Shown: positions 44,275 to 51,793 of the stretch, one piece after another
Numbering within the stretch: the first letter of the stretch is position 1
Layout: each line of letters begins with the position of its first letter
From: Thermocrinis minervae
GTDB lineage: Bacteria; Aquificota; Aquificia; Aquificales; Aquificaceae
Assembly: GCF_900142435.1 (NCBI RefSeq)
Contig: NZ_LT670846.1
Span: 186,001 to 250,000 of the forward strand
Reading direction: 5' to 3'
DNA: 64,000 bases
Notes under the pieces: generated by a model
Told to the model about the DNA's origin: nothing
The model's database searches: none
The model's input: the letters and a program-made list of their open reading frames with translations, nothing else
Position numbers and translations under genes: made by a program

Positions 44275-45356
44275 TCCTTCTTTTTCTTCTTTACACCCTT
44301 GCTTTTGGACTAGATGTTCAGAGCATAAACAGGCAGGCTTACTCTTCCGTAGTGTACATGGTAAAGGTTGAAGACTTTCCGGAGGAGATGGATGGCAGCC
44401 TAGTAAGGACATGGATCACGGAAGACAGATATCCAGAAGGACTTCTTTCCGAAGCGGATTATCAAAGGTTATGGAAAGCATGCTCCTTGGATAAAATACC
44501 CGATAGGGTTAAGGTATCCTTCGGCTGGACTTTAAGAAGAACGGACATGAAGATGTACCCTACGGATAAACCTGTTAGCAGAAAAGGTTCAAATATAGAC
44601 TACAATCAGTACACGCTCCTTGAACCCTTCACTCCTCTTGCTGTGCTTAATGAAAGCGGTGGATGGCTCTACGTACACGCTCCTTTCATGAGGGGATGGG
44701 TTAAAAAGGAAGATGTGTACCTTTCATCCAAAGAGGAGCTCATAAAGGTAATTAGCCTACCCTTCTTGGTAGTAACAGCTCCAGAGAAGGAAATAGGTGG
44801 GCTCTCATGGAGCATGGGTTCAAAGCTTTATTACACGCGCAAAGATGGCGATAGATACCTTATCCTGATGCCCAACATGAAAAAGCTTTGGATAGAAAAA
44901 GATAACGATCTTCATGAAGGTTATCTTAGCTTTAGTGAAGAGATAGTAAAAAGGCTTCTTGTAGCTTACCTTGGTATGCCTTACAGCTGGGGTAAGCTCG
45001 ACTGTTCTGCCTTCGTCAGGAATGTCTTTTTGGTGTTTGGAGTGGAACTTCCAAGGAACTCATCCCAACAGATGAGGGTAGGTAACTCTTACGGTTGTTG
45101 TTTTGCATCTTATGAGCAATTTAAGGAAACTCTACGAAGTTTACCTCCCTACAGAACTCTCATATTCATGAAGGGTCATGTTATGGTGTACGGTGGGTTT
45201 GAGAAGGGTCAACCTGTTGTATACCATGCCGTCCACTCCATAGTCCACGACGACAGTATCAAAAGGTATGTAGGAAAAGTTGTAAAAAACAGACTGGAGG
45301 AAGATTCTCTTAGAAACCTCTATTCTAAGGTCATTGATGTGAGGGTACTACCATAG
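44217..45356 (+). CDS. Secreted SH3-domain NlpC/P60 peptidoglycan hydrolase
   Basis: This 379-aa protein has an N-terminal basic stretch and signal peptide (KSLILLFLLYTLAFG), two SH3b-like domains (about 75-225) and a C-terminal NlpC/P60 cysteine peptidase. The catalytic Cys is in KLDCSAFVRNVF near residue 263, and the His in KGHVMVYGG near 321. It probably cleaves gamma-D-Glu-diaminopimelate bonds in peptidoglycan stem peptides. The architecture resembles YkfC/YgiM-like hydrolases with a gram-negative SH3b2 domain. The ATG at 44217 lies in the previous gene; the exact start is uncertain. Confidence 0.86.
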   Translation: MVGGANKVYGKKRFRLKSLILLFLLYTLAFGLDVQSINRQAYSSVVYMVKVEDFPEEMDGSLVRTWITEDRYPEGLLSEADYQRLWKACSLDKIPDRVKVSFGWTLRRTDMKMYPTDKPVSRKGSNIDYNQYTLLEPFTPLAVLNESGGWLYVHAPFMRGWVKKEDVYLSSKEELIKVISLPFLVVTAPEKEIGGLSWSMGSKLYYTRKDGDRYLILMPNMKKLWIEKDNDLHEGYLSFSEEIVKRLLVAYLGMPYSWGKLDCSAFVRNVFLVFGVELPRNSSQQMRVGNSYGCCFASYEQFKETLRSLPPYRTLIFMKGHVMVYGGFEKGQPVVYHAVHSIVHDDSIKRYVGKVVKNRLEEDSLRNLYSKVIDVRVLP

Positions 45357-46222
45357 GGTTCAACAGCCAGAACTAGGGGTTTTGCAGTTACAGAATGTTT
45401 GGAAAAAGCTTTACACATACCCTCCGCTACTTCCTTTGCTCTATCCTTGTGGCATAGGCTTGCTATGCTCGGACCGGCACCGCTTAGAAAAGCAGCATAA
45501 GCTCCAAATTCGTAAGCTGTTTGAATAACATCTTCAAATCCAGGGATGAGCTTAGATCTGTAAGGTTGATGAAGCTTGTCCTTTGTAGCTTCTTTCAGGA
45601 GATGGAGATTTCTAGTGACTACGCTAGCTATAAAAAGGCTTGCTCTTTGTATGTTGAATATAGCATCCTTTAGATCTACCTCACGCTTTAAAACAGCCCT
45701 TGCCTCTTCTGTAGAGAGTTCAAAGTCTGGTACTGCCAAAGCTACGTGTACTTCCTGTGGAAAGTCCAGCTTCACAAAGTAAACCTTCTCATCAACAGCA
45801 CACACTACGAAACCACCCACCAGAGCTGGTAAAAGGTTGTCCGGATGCGGTTCAAACTCAAAGGCAACTGCAAGCTTTTCTTCCAAGGAGAGTTTTTTTC
45901 CATGTATTCCTTCAAAGGCCAAAAGACCACCCACTATGGCGGTAGAGGAAGAACCAAGACCCCTAGCCGTTGGAATACTGTTCTTTTGATGTAGCTTAAA
46001 GGGCATTTCTTTATATCCAAAGACCTGACACGCCCTCTTATAGACCCTTATAAACAGGTTTCTTTCGTCCCTCGGAAGATTTTTTCCTTCACCCTCCATT
46101 GTTACCGTGTAGCATTCTGCCACTTCTACCGTAAACTCGTTGTAAAGGCTTAATGCTAGCCCAAAGGTATCAAAGCCCGCCCCTAGGTTACTCGTGCTCG
46201 CAGGCACCCTTATGTAAAGCAC
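45320..46222 (-). CDS. thrB: Homoserine kinase
   Basis: ThrB phosphorylates homoserine in threonine synthesis. The 300-aa GHMP kinase shows the VPASTSNLGAGFDTFGLAL N-terminus, the ATP loop IPTARGLGSSSTAIVGGL near residues 86-103, and the SGAGPSIASL C-terminal motif. The start is a GTG at 46222; TAAACT ends 6 nt upstream, consistent with a leaderless message. It is divergent from mreB and its end overlaps the NlpC/P60 gene by 37 bp. Confidence 0.94.
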   Translation of the reverse strand: MLYIRVPASTSNLGAGFDTFGLALSLYNEFTVEVAECYTVTMEGEGKNLPRDERNLFIRVYKRACQVFGYKEMPFKLHQKNSIPTARGLGSSSTAIVGGLLAFEGIHGKKLSLEEKLAVAFEFEPHPDNLLPALVGGFVVCAVDEKVYFVKLDFPQEVHVALAVPDFELSTEEARAVLKREVDLKDAIFNIQRASLFIASVVTRNLHLLKEATKDKLHQPYRSKLIPGFEDVIQTAYEFGAYAAFLSGAGPSIASLCHKDRAKEVAEGMCKAFSKHSVTAKPLVLAVEPYGSTLTSMTLE

Positions 46223-46280
46223 CTTTATAGTTTACAACAAGGTATGCTATAATGGTAGTGAATAAGCTGAGTAGAGCACC

Positions 46281-47318
46281 ATGAATATACTGAGTAAGAT
46301 CCTTCAAGCTCTTGGTTTCTCCTCAGGTAACATAGGAATAGACCTAGGAACTGCCAACACAGTTGTTTACTTAGAAGGTAAGGGTATAGTACTTCAAGAA
46401 CCCTCCATAGTGGCCATAGATACGAAGACTGGGCAAGTTATAGCAGTTGGTAAGGAAGCAAAAAGTATGTTAGGAAAAGCACCAGAGACCATACAGATCA
46501 TAAGGCCACTTAGGGACGGTGTAATTACAGACTTTGAAGCCACAAGGGTTATGCTTTCTAGCATAATAGAAAAGGTTCTTGGAAGAAGGCTTTTTAAACC
46601 AAGACCTTTAATAGTGGTGGGCGTTCCCTCTGGCGTTACACAGGTGGAAAAAAGAGCAGTAATAGATGCGGCAAAAGCTGCTGGTGGTAGGGAAGTATAT
46701 CTTATACCCGAACCTATGGCCGCAGCTATAGGTGCCGGTCTTCCCATTGAAGAACCGGTAGGCAACATGATCGTGGACATAGGTGGTGGTACTACTGAGA
46801 TAGCAGTCATATCCTTAGCTGGCATAGTAGTCTCTCATTCTATAAGGATAGCCGGTGATGAGATGACGGAAGCCATAATACAGTACATAAAAAGGAAACA
46901 CCATGTGCTTATCGGAGAACAAACAGCAGAAAAAATAAAGATAGAGCTTGGCAATGCCATAAGGGATGATGAAGAGACAAGCATGGAGATAAAGGGTAGG
47001 GATGTGACTGGTCTGCCCAAGATCGTTAGGGTAACTTCCAGCGAAATAACGGATGCTTTAGAAGATACTATAAGCTCTATCATAAATGCCATAAGGTCAA
47101 CTCTCGAAAGGACTCCTCCCGAACTTGCATCAGATATAGTGGAAAGAGGTATAACGTTAGCAGGTGGTGGATCATTACTTAAGAACTTGGATGTAAGGAT
47201 AAACAGAGAAACAGGTATAGAAACTAGGTATTGTGAAGATCCTATAACAGCTGTAGCGAGAGGGGTAGGTAAGGTTCTAGACAACATGGAACTTATCAGA
47301 AAAGTATCCATGGAATGA
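46281..47318 (+). CDS. mreB: Rod-shape protein MreB (actin-like)
   Basis: MreB forms membrane-associated filaments that guide lateral wall synthesis. The 345-aa protein has phosphate-1 motif IGIDLGTANTVVYLEGKG by position (residues 18-35), the VGVPSGVTQVEKRA segment, phosphate-2 VDIGGGTTEIAVIS near 165-178, and the adenosine motif LAGGGSLLKNLD near 293. An N-terminal amphipathic segment is probable. TATAAT at 46248-46253 gives a leader of about 20 nt. It leads the mreBCD operon. Confidence 0.97.
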   Translation: MNILSKILQALGFSSGNIGIDLGTANTVVYLEGKGIVLQEPSIVAIDTKTGQVIAVGKEAKSMLGKAPETIQIIRPLRDGVITDFEATRVMLSSIIEKVLGRRLFKPRPLIVVGVPSGVTQVEKRAVIDAAKAAGGREVYLIPEPMAAAIGAGLPIEEPVGNMIVDIGGGTTEIAVISLAGIVVSHSIRIAGDEMTEAIIQYIKRKHHVLIGEQTAEKIKIELGNAIRDDEETSMEIKGRDVTGLPKIVRVTSSEITDALEDTISSIINAIRSTLERTPPELASDIVERGITLAGGGSLLKNLDVRINRETGIETRYCEDPITAVARGVGKVLDNMELIRKVSME

Positions 47319-48091
47319 CACGGAAAGATTTCATTAAGTATGCAGTACTGTTGATATTTTCTCTCCTTCTTTACTTTGTAAACATACCTTTAGGAAGGGA
47401 ACTCTTGAATCTTTTTCAAAGATTGACCCTTCCAGTGTATTACCTAAAGGCAAAAGTTTCTGATACTGTAAGTAACTATGTAAGAACTTACATACTGCTC
47501 GTTGATGCCAGAAGGGAGAACGAGCTTCTTAAAAGAGAGGTAGAGTCTTTAAAGCTCTACAAAGCACAGCTTGATAGTTGTAGAATAAGCCTCGAGAAGG
47601 TAGGAATTTCTACTGGCAATACGGGCAGCACAAGGTGTGGAGTAATAGGGTACGATCCAAAGGGTGAAGATAGTTTTATATACATAGACAAAGGTAGAAA
47701 CGTTGGATTGGAAGATGGTTTTATAGTCTTTTACGGCGATAAGTTTGTGGGGTTGGTTCAGGATGTTTTCGGCGGACATGCAAAAGTCAGCACCACTTAT
47801 TCAAACAAGCTTTTCATCTCCTGTATGCTTTTAAAACAGGACCCTAAAAACTACATATACAAGGGTGGGTTTCCATACGGTGAGCTTCTTTATGTAAACT
47901 GGGAGGATCCAGTGGAAGTAGGTGATACTGTAGTACTAAGAAGTCCGAAGGATAAAAGCATTCCGGCTTTTGTGATAGGTAAAGTGATTGCTGTAGAAAA
48001 GAAACAAGGTTTTTTCAAAAAAGTGCTAGTAAAACCCGATATAGATGTGAGAAGGTTAGAGTTTGTGTATGTTTTGGATAAAAAGCTATGA
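47315..48091 (+). CDS. mreC: Rod-shape protein MreC
   Basis: MreC is the periplasmic scaffold linking MreB to wall synthases. The 258-aa protein has an N-terminal membrane helix (about 8-25), a coiled coil (about 60-90) and a beta-rich C-terminal part with the family pattern GVIGYDPKGEDSFIYIDKGRNVGLEDGFIV and GLVQDVFGGHAKVSTTYS by position. The ATG overlaps mreB (ATGA). It is of normal length. Confidence 0.94.
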   Translation: MTRKDFIKYAVLLIFSLLLYFVNIPLGRELLNLFQRLTLPVYYLKAKVSDTVSNYVRTYILLVDARRENELLKREVESLKLYKAQLDSCRISLEKVGISTGNTGSTRCGVIGYDPKGEDSFIYIDKGRNVGLEDGFIVFYGDKFVGLVQDVFGGHAKVSTTYSNKLFISCMLLKQDPKNYIYKGGFPYGELLYVNWEDPVEVGDTVVLRSPKDKSIPAFVIGKVIAVEKKQGFFKKVLVKPDIDVRRLEFVYVLDKKL

Positions 48092-48519
48092 AGTTCTACT
48101 TTTTAGTCTTATTTATTATCCTTTTGCAGTCTATACTTTTAGTTGGGATATTTCCAAGCGTGCTGTATGTTCCAAATTTCCTTTTTATAATGCTTTTTGT
48201 AAAGGCTATCCAAAATGGAGATATACTTTCAAAGGCTTTTATTTCTAGTCTTCTACTAGATATCTTATATGATACTTTGGGTTGGGTAACAAGTTCTCAT
48301 ATGTTGTCTTTGTTTTTACTTAAACTCTTTAGGTCAAGGTTTGACATAGCTAGCAAACTATCTGTAGTTATACTTGGTTCTTTTTTTATACTGTTAGAGT
48401 TTTTAATCAGGTTTTTACTCTTTAGAATAAAGTATTACTATCCATTCCATACCGGATGGTTTATGTTTATGTACTTGCTGGACTTTGTTTATCTGGTATA
48501 CATGTCTAGAAAAGTGTGA
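48088..48519 (+). CDS. mreD: Rod-shape protein MreD
   Basis: MreD is the small polytopic partner of MreC. The 143-aa protein is strongly hydrophobic, with about five membrane helices (near 2-22, 28-45, 55-75, 78-96, 105-135). It is placed directly after mreC with a 4-bp overlap, which with its topology gives the assignment. The usual downstream mrdA (PBP2) and rodA are not found; acylphosphatase follows after 139 bp of non-coding DNA. Confidence 0.86.
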   Translation: MKFYFLVLFIILLQSILLVGIFPSVLYVPNFLFIMLFVKAIQNGDILSKAFISSLLLDILYDTLGWVTSSHMLSLFLLKLFRSRFDIASKLSVVILGSFFILLEFLIRFLLFRIKYYYPFHTGWFMFMYLLDFVYLVYMSRKV

Positions 48520-48597
48520 CCAATACTAAAGCCCCTAAGGTTCTTATCTCATCCTTAAAGTCCTTTTACTATCTGATATTTCTAGCTGTTATTTCGT

Positions 48598-48615
48598 GTG
48601 TAAATTACTTTACAC
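48598..48615. promoter_or_regulatory. Inverted repeat upstream of acylphosphatase
   Basis: GTGTAAA (48598-48604) and TTTACAC (48609-48615) form a perfect 7-bp dyad around TTAC. It lies 26 bp ahead of a TAAAAT -10 hexamer (48641-48646) that would start transcription about 6 nt before the ATG at 48659. No T-tract follows, so an operator is more likely than a terminator. Confidence 0.4.
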
Positions 48616-48658
48616 TGTAGTTTATATGATTTTGTCCTGGTAAAATATAGATCTGTGG

Positions 48659-48931
48659 ATGGTGGCTTTTAGAGTGTACGTGGACGGTATAGTACAAGGG
48701 GTAGGGTTTAGAGCCTTTACAAAAAGGCTAGCAGAAAGCTACGGTCTTTCTGGATGGGTAAGGAACCTTCCAGACGGTAGGGTGGAGATCTTTGTACAAG
48801 GCGACAGGGATGTAGTATGGGAATTTCTCAAAGGAGTGTCTGAAGGCCCAAAACACGGGAGGGTAGACAGTCTTACCTTAATCAAGGAGGTACCTAAAGA
48901 TGAAGATCTGGGTTTTAGCATTAGGTATTAG
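48659..48931 (+). CDS. acyP: Acylphosphatase
   Basis: Acylphosphatase hydrolyses carboxyl-phosphate mixed anhydrides. The 90-aa protein is a full single domain with the family signature GIVQGVGFRAFTKRLAESYGLSGWVRNLPDGRVEIFVQG by position; the catalytic Arg is in GFRAF (about residue 19) and the catalytic Asn in WVRN (about 37). Length and motifs are standard. Its end overlaps the NlpD-like gene by 32 bp. Confidence 0.95.
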   Translation: MVAFRVYVDGIVQGVGFRAFTKRLAESYGLSGWVRNLPDGRVEIFVQGDRDVVWEFLKGVSEGPKHGRVDSLTLIKEVPKDEDLGFSIRY

Positions 48932-50147
48932 TCTGTTATCCATAGGTTACGCAAAGCAGACATGTACCTACTATGTGGTAAAAGAAGGAGATACACTAGA
49001 AAAAATAGCAAAGAATCAAGGAGTAAGCATTAAGGATGTAATGAAGGCTAACAAAGGTATAAACCCAGCTAGACTAAAACCAGGTACAAAGATATGTATA
49101 CCATCCTCTGAAGCACATAAGAAGACAAAACTGAAAAAAGAGGGAAAAAAAGAAGAGGAAAGGTATGCTATCTACGTTGTTAGAAAGGGTGATACCATTG
49201 AAAGCATAGCTGAAAGCTTTGGAGTAAGCCCTAAAGAGCTCATCAGGGTAAACAAGCTCAAGTCAAGAAAGCTCGTAGTTGGCCAACAGATAAAGATACC
49301 ACCAAGAACTGTTAAAGAATCATCTAAGAAAGAGTCATCCGCGGAGGTTACTGAAACTAAAGAAAAGTACACCTACTACATAGTGAAAAAGGGAGCAAGA
49401 CTTGAGCATGTTGCAAAGGCTACTGGAGTACCTTTAGAGACTTTGGAAAAGCTAAACCCTGAGCTTAAAGGAAAGTGGCTAAAGAAGGGTCAAAAGGTGA
49501 AGATTCCAGTAACCCACGCAAATGTGGAATCTGAGGAAAAGATTAAATATAAGGTACATCGTGTCAGGAGAGGAGAAACTCTTCAGTCTATAGCTAGAAA
49601 ATACGGTGTTTCTGCAGAAGAGCTTGCGAAACTAAACGGTTTAAGGAAACATACAAGGTTACATGCAGGTCAGAAAATAAAGGTACCTATCAAGGTTACG
49701 ACAGAGCCGGAGAAACCTAAAGTACAACCTGAAAAACTTCCAGCTCCACCTGTGGTAAAGGAAGCACCAGCAGAAAAGCCTGTTAGTTCTTCTACAATAG
49801 GAAGTTTACCTATGCCCGTGAGCGGAAAAATTCAGAAGGTAGCTAACGGAGTGGACATACAGGCGGAGTGTGGCAAACCTGTTAAAGCTGTGGCTGACGG
49901 TAAAGTAATATACAGCGGCAATGACCTTCAGGCTTACGGAAACATGATAATAATCCAACACGACAACTTTATAAGTGTGTATGCCTACAACCAAGAGAAC
50001 CTTGTAAAAAGGGGGGATAGCGTAGAGAAGGGTCAAGTCATAGCCAAAGTGGGAAAGAAGAATGGCTCAGACGAATGTTTACTACACTTTGAGCTTAGGA
50101 ATAAAGATGGTGCACCTGTAGATCCTACAGAACACCTTAAACCGTAG
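48900..50147 (+). CDS. NlpD-like protein: four LysM repeats and degenerate M23 domain
   Basis: This 415-aa secreted protein has a signal peptide (MKIWVLALGISLLSIGYA) and four LysM peptidoglycan-binding repeats (about 22-68, 90-134, 157-202 and 219-263), each starting with a YxVxxGD-type strand. A Pro/Lys-rich linker and an M23/LytM domain (about 300-412) follow. The first zinc ligand His is replaced by Asn (VANGVDI) and the catalytic His by Tyr (SVYAYN), while LLHFELR is kept. This is the pattern of NlpD/EnvC, which activate amidases instead of cutting. The ATG has AAGGAGGT 8 nt upstream. Confidence 0.9.
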   Translation: MKIWVLALGISLLSIGYAKQTCTYYVVKEGDTLEKIAKNQGVSIKDVMKANKGINPARLKPGTKICIPSSEAHKKTKLKKEGKKEEERYAIYVVRKGDTIESIAESFGVSPKELIRVNKLKSRKLVVGQQIKIPPRTVKESSKKESSAEVTETKEKYTYYIVKKGARLEHVAKATGVPLETLEKLNPELKGKWLKKGQKVKIPVTHANVESEEKIKYKVHRVRRGETLQSIARKYGVSAEELAKLNGLRKHTRLHAGQKIKVPIKVTTEPEKPKVQPEKLPAPPVVKEAPAEKPVSSSTIGSLPMPVSGKIQKVANGVDIQAECGKPVKAVADGKVIYSGNDLQAYGNMIIIQHDNFISVYAYNQENLVKRGDSVEKGQVIAKVGKKNGSDECLLHFELRNKDGAPVDPTEHLKP

Positions 50148-50511
50148 CATCTTCTTGGTATTCCTCTATGATTATATGCGTCCCTTGTTGGCCTTTGATG
50201 AACTTTTTAATGGTAGTTATCTTGTATATTTGACTGTCATTTTCTATAACACCTGCCTTCTCCAATACATCCCATAGACTTTTGAGCATGTTGTCTATGT
50301 CTCTTTTGCGCCTGTTTGGAAGTATAAAGGTTACTTGCATGCTTACGGGTTTGTTTATCTTCTCGCCGGTGTACTGCTGCTTTATCTCCCATATAGCTCT
50401 CACTTCCCAGTTCTTTACGCGTGGTGGCTTGAACACCTTTCCTCCTTTCTTTCTTAAGTACCTGTTGCTCTTGGGAACAGGCAGGAAAGGTAGAGTCAGC
50501 TTTATCATCAC
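50137..50511 (-). CDS. rusA: RusA-family Holliday junction resolvase
   Basis: RusA cleaves Holliday junctions symmetrically. The 124-aa protein has the family signature RRKRDIDNMLKSLWDVLEKAGVIENDSQI by position, with the catalytic Asp pair in RDIDN (about residues 73-75) and the third Asp in ENDS (about 94), and a basic N-terminal DNA-binding region (KSNRYLRKKGGKVF). RusA is usually phage-borne, but a RusA is known from Aquifex and there is no other phage gene here, so it looks like a chromosomal resolvase. It overlaps the next upstream gene by 4 bp. Confidence 0.9.
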   Translation of the reverse strand: MMIKLTLPFLPVPKSNRYLRKKGGKVFKPPRVKNWEVRAIWEIKQQYTGEKINKPVSMQVTFILPNRRKRDIDNMLKSLWDVLEKAGVIENDSQIYKITTIKKFIKGQQGTHIIIEEYQEDATV

Positions 50512-50900
50512 TTAAGCATTAGCCTGACACACAATCCAAAGGATGACAGGAGGTTAACGAGGTTTATGACCATGGAAACCCCATGCCAAAAGAGAAAGCG
50601 TTCGTAGTCTACCTGTTTTAAGTGGTGTGAGTAGGGTACTATGAAGAAGAGTTCCACAGCGGATGTAAGGAATACGAGCATAGCCAGAAGTAGGGCAACC
50701 TTATCCTGTTTGAAAAGTAAAAGGGAGGACACAAGGCCTACAACAAGACCAACCAAGAAGTAAACTGGGAAGATCTTTTCTACTACAGAGCCGGCTTGGT
50801 CCTTTGTAAGCACTCTAAAAAGCGTAGGGGCTATGAAGAAGCTAAAAAAGGAACCAAGCCCTAGGTAGAAGGAGTTTATAAAGAGCAGAAAGTTCTTCAT
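50508..50900 (-). CDS. DUF4149/TMEM205-like membrane protein
   Basis: This 130-aa protein has four predicted membrane helices (about 5-27, 45-63, 67-88 and 102-125) with the F/W-H-G-x-S-M-V-x-N-L pattern (LFWHGVSMVINLVNLL) in the last helix, as in the DUF4149/TMEM205 family. The family's function is unsettled. It lies between dapA (4-bp overlap) and rusA (4-bp overlap) in one minus-strand operon. Confidence 0.8.
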   Translation of the reverse strand: MKNFLLFINSFYLGLGSFFSFFIAPTLFRVLTKDQAGSVVEKIFPVYFLVGLVVGLVSSLLLFKQDKVALLLAMLVFLTSAVELFFIVPYSHHLKQVDYERFLFWHGVSMVINLVNLLSSFGLCVRLMLK

Positions 50901-51781
50901 ACTACTAAGGGTAAGTTATACTTTCTTAGTGTATCAAGGAGAAGCTTTTCATTCTCTGGCTTCATAGGACATAGAGGAAGCCTGAACTCCTTTTCACACA
51001 TGCCCATAGCCCAGCATGCAGTCTTTACAGGTATAGGGTTCGTCTCTATGAAGAGGACCTTAAACAGGTCGTACAGATAGTAATGCATCTGCATAGCTTT
51101 TTTAAAGTCTCCGGCAAGGGCATAGTCTACCATAGCCTTTACTTCCCTTGGCATCACGTTGCTGGCTACTGAGACTACCCCTTTTGCACCCAAGGCCATC
51201 ATGGGAAGTGTAAGGGAGTCATCACCGGAGAGTATGATAAACTCATCACCCAGCTTTTTCCTGAGCTCGGATATGCGGTCCATGTTGGGGGTGGACTCCT
51301 TGGAGCCTATTATGTTAGGGCAATCCTTTACTAGCCTGTAGACGGTATCCACAGATATCTCAACTCCGGTCCTTGAGGGTATGTTGTAGAGGATTATGGG
51401 TATGTCTACTTCATCTGCTACGGTTTTAAAGTGTTGGTACAAACCTTCCTGCGTGGGTTTGTTGTAGTAAGGAACTACCAGAAGGCACGCGTCTGCACCT
51501 GCCTTTTTAGCGTAATAGGTAAGCTCTAAAGCTTCGTGGGTAGCGTTGGCTCCAGTTCCTGCTATAACTTTTATTCTTCCTTTGGCGTAGGCTACAGCTT
51601 CCTGTATAACCCTTTCGTGTTCTTCAAAGGTGAGCGTAGGGGATTCTCCAGAGGTCCCACATACTAGGATGGCATCTGTGCCGTTGTTCACGTGAAAGTC
51701 TATAAGCTTTTTAAGGCTTTCGTAATCTACATCACCGTCCTTAAAGGGTGTGATGAGTGCAACTATAGAGCCGTAAAACAT
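50897..51781 (-). CDS. dapA: 4-hydroxy-tetrahydrodipicolinate synthase
   Basis: DapA condenses pyruvate with aspartate semialdehyde, the first step to diaminopimelate and lysine. The 294-aa TIM barrel has the GTSGESPTL loop (about 43-51), the catalytic Tyr in ILYNIPSRTG (about 133) and the Schiff-base Lys in IIGSKESTPNM (about 161). I start at the ATG at 51781, since TATAAT ends 6 nt upstream and the family N-terminus (FYGSIVALITPF) starts there; a longer frame to 51805 would run into the upstream gene. Confidence 0.96.
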   Translation of the reverse strand: MFYGSIVALITPFKDGDVDYESLKKLIDFHVNNGTDAILVCGTSGESPTLTFEEHERVIQEAVAYAKGRIKVIAGTGANATHEALELTYYAKKAGADACLLVVPYYNKPTQEGLYQHFKTVADEVDIPIILYNIPSRTGVEISVDTVYRLVKDCPNIIGSKESTPNMDRISELRKKLGDEFIILSGDDSLTLPMMALGAKGVVSVASNVMPREVKAMVDYALAGDFKKAMQMHYYLYDLFKVLFIETNPIPVKTACWAMGMCEKEFRLPLCPMKPENEKLLLDTLRKYNLPLVV

Positions 51782-51787
51782 AACAAG

Positions 51788-51793
51788 ATTATA
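51788..51793 (-). promoter_or_regulatory. -10 element of dapA
   Basis: TATAAT on the minus strand ends 6 nt before the dapA ATG and overlaps the stop region of the upstream acyl-ACP synthetase fusion. It predicts leaderless transcription separate from the upstream gene. No consensus -35 is visible. Confidence 0.5.

Noticed and set aside
48598-48615. Terminator of mreBCD
   Set aside because: The stem is 7 bp and AT-rich, and no T-tract follows on either strand, so an operator is more likely.
50137-50511. RusA as a sign of prophage
   Set aside because: No integrase, capsid, terminase or lysis genes are near. The neighbours are metabolic genes in one tight operon.
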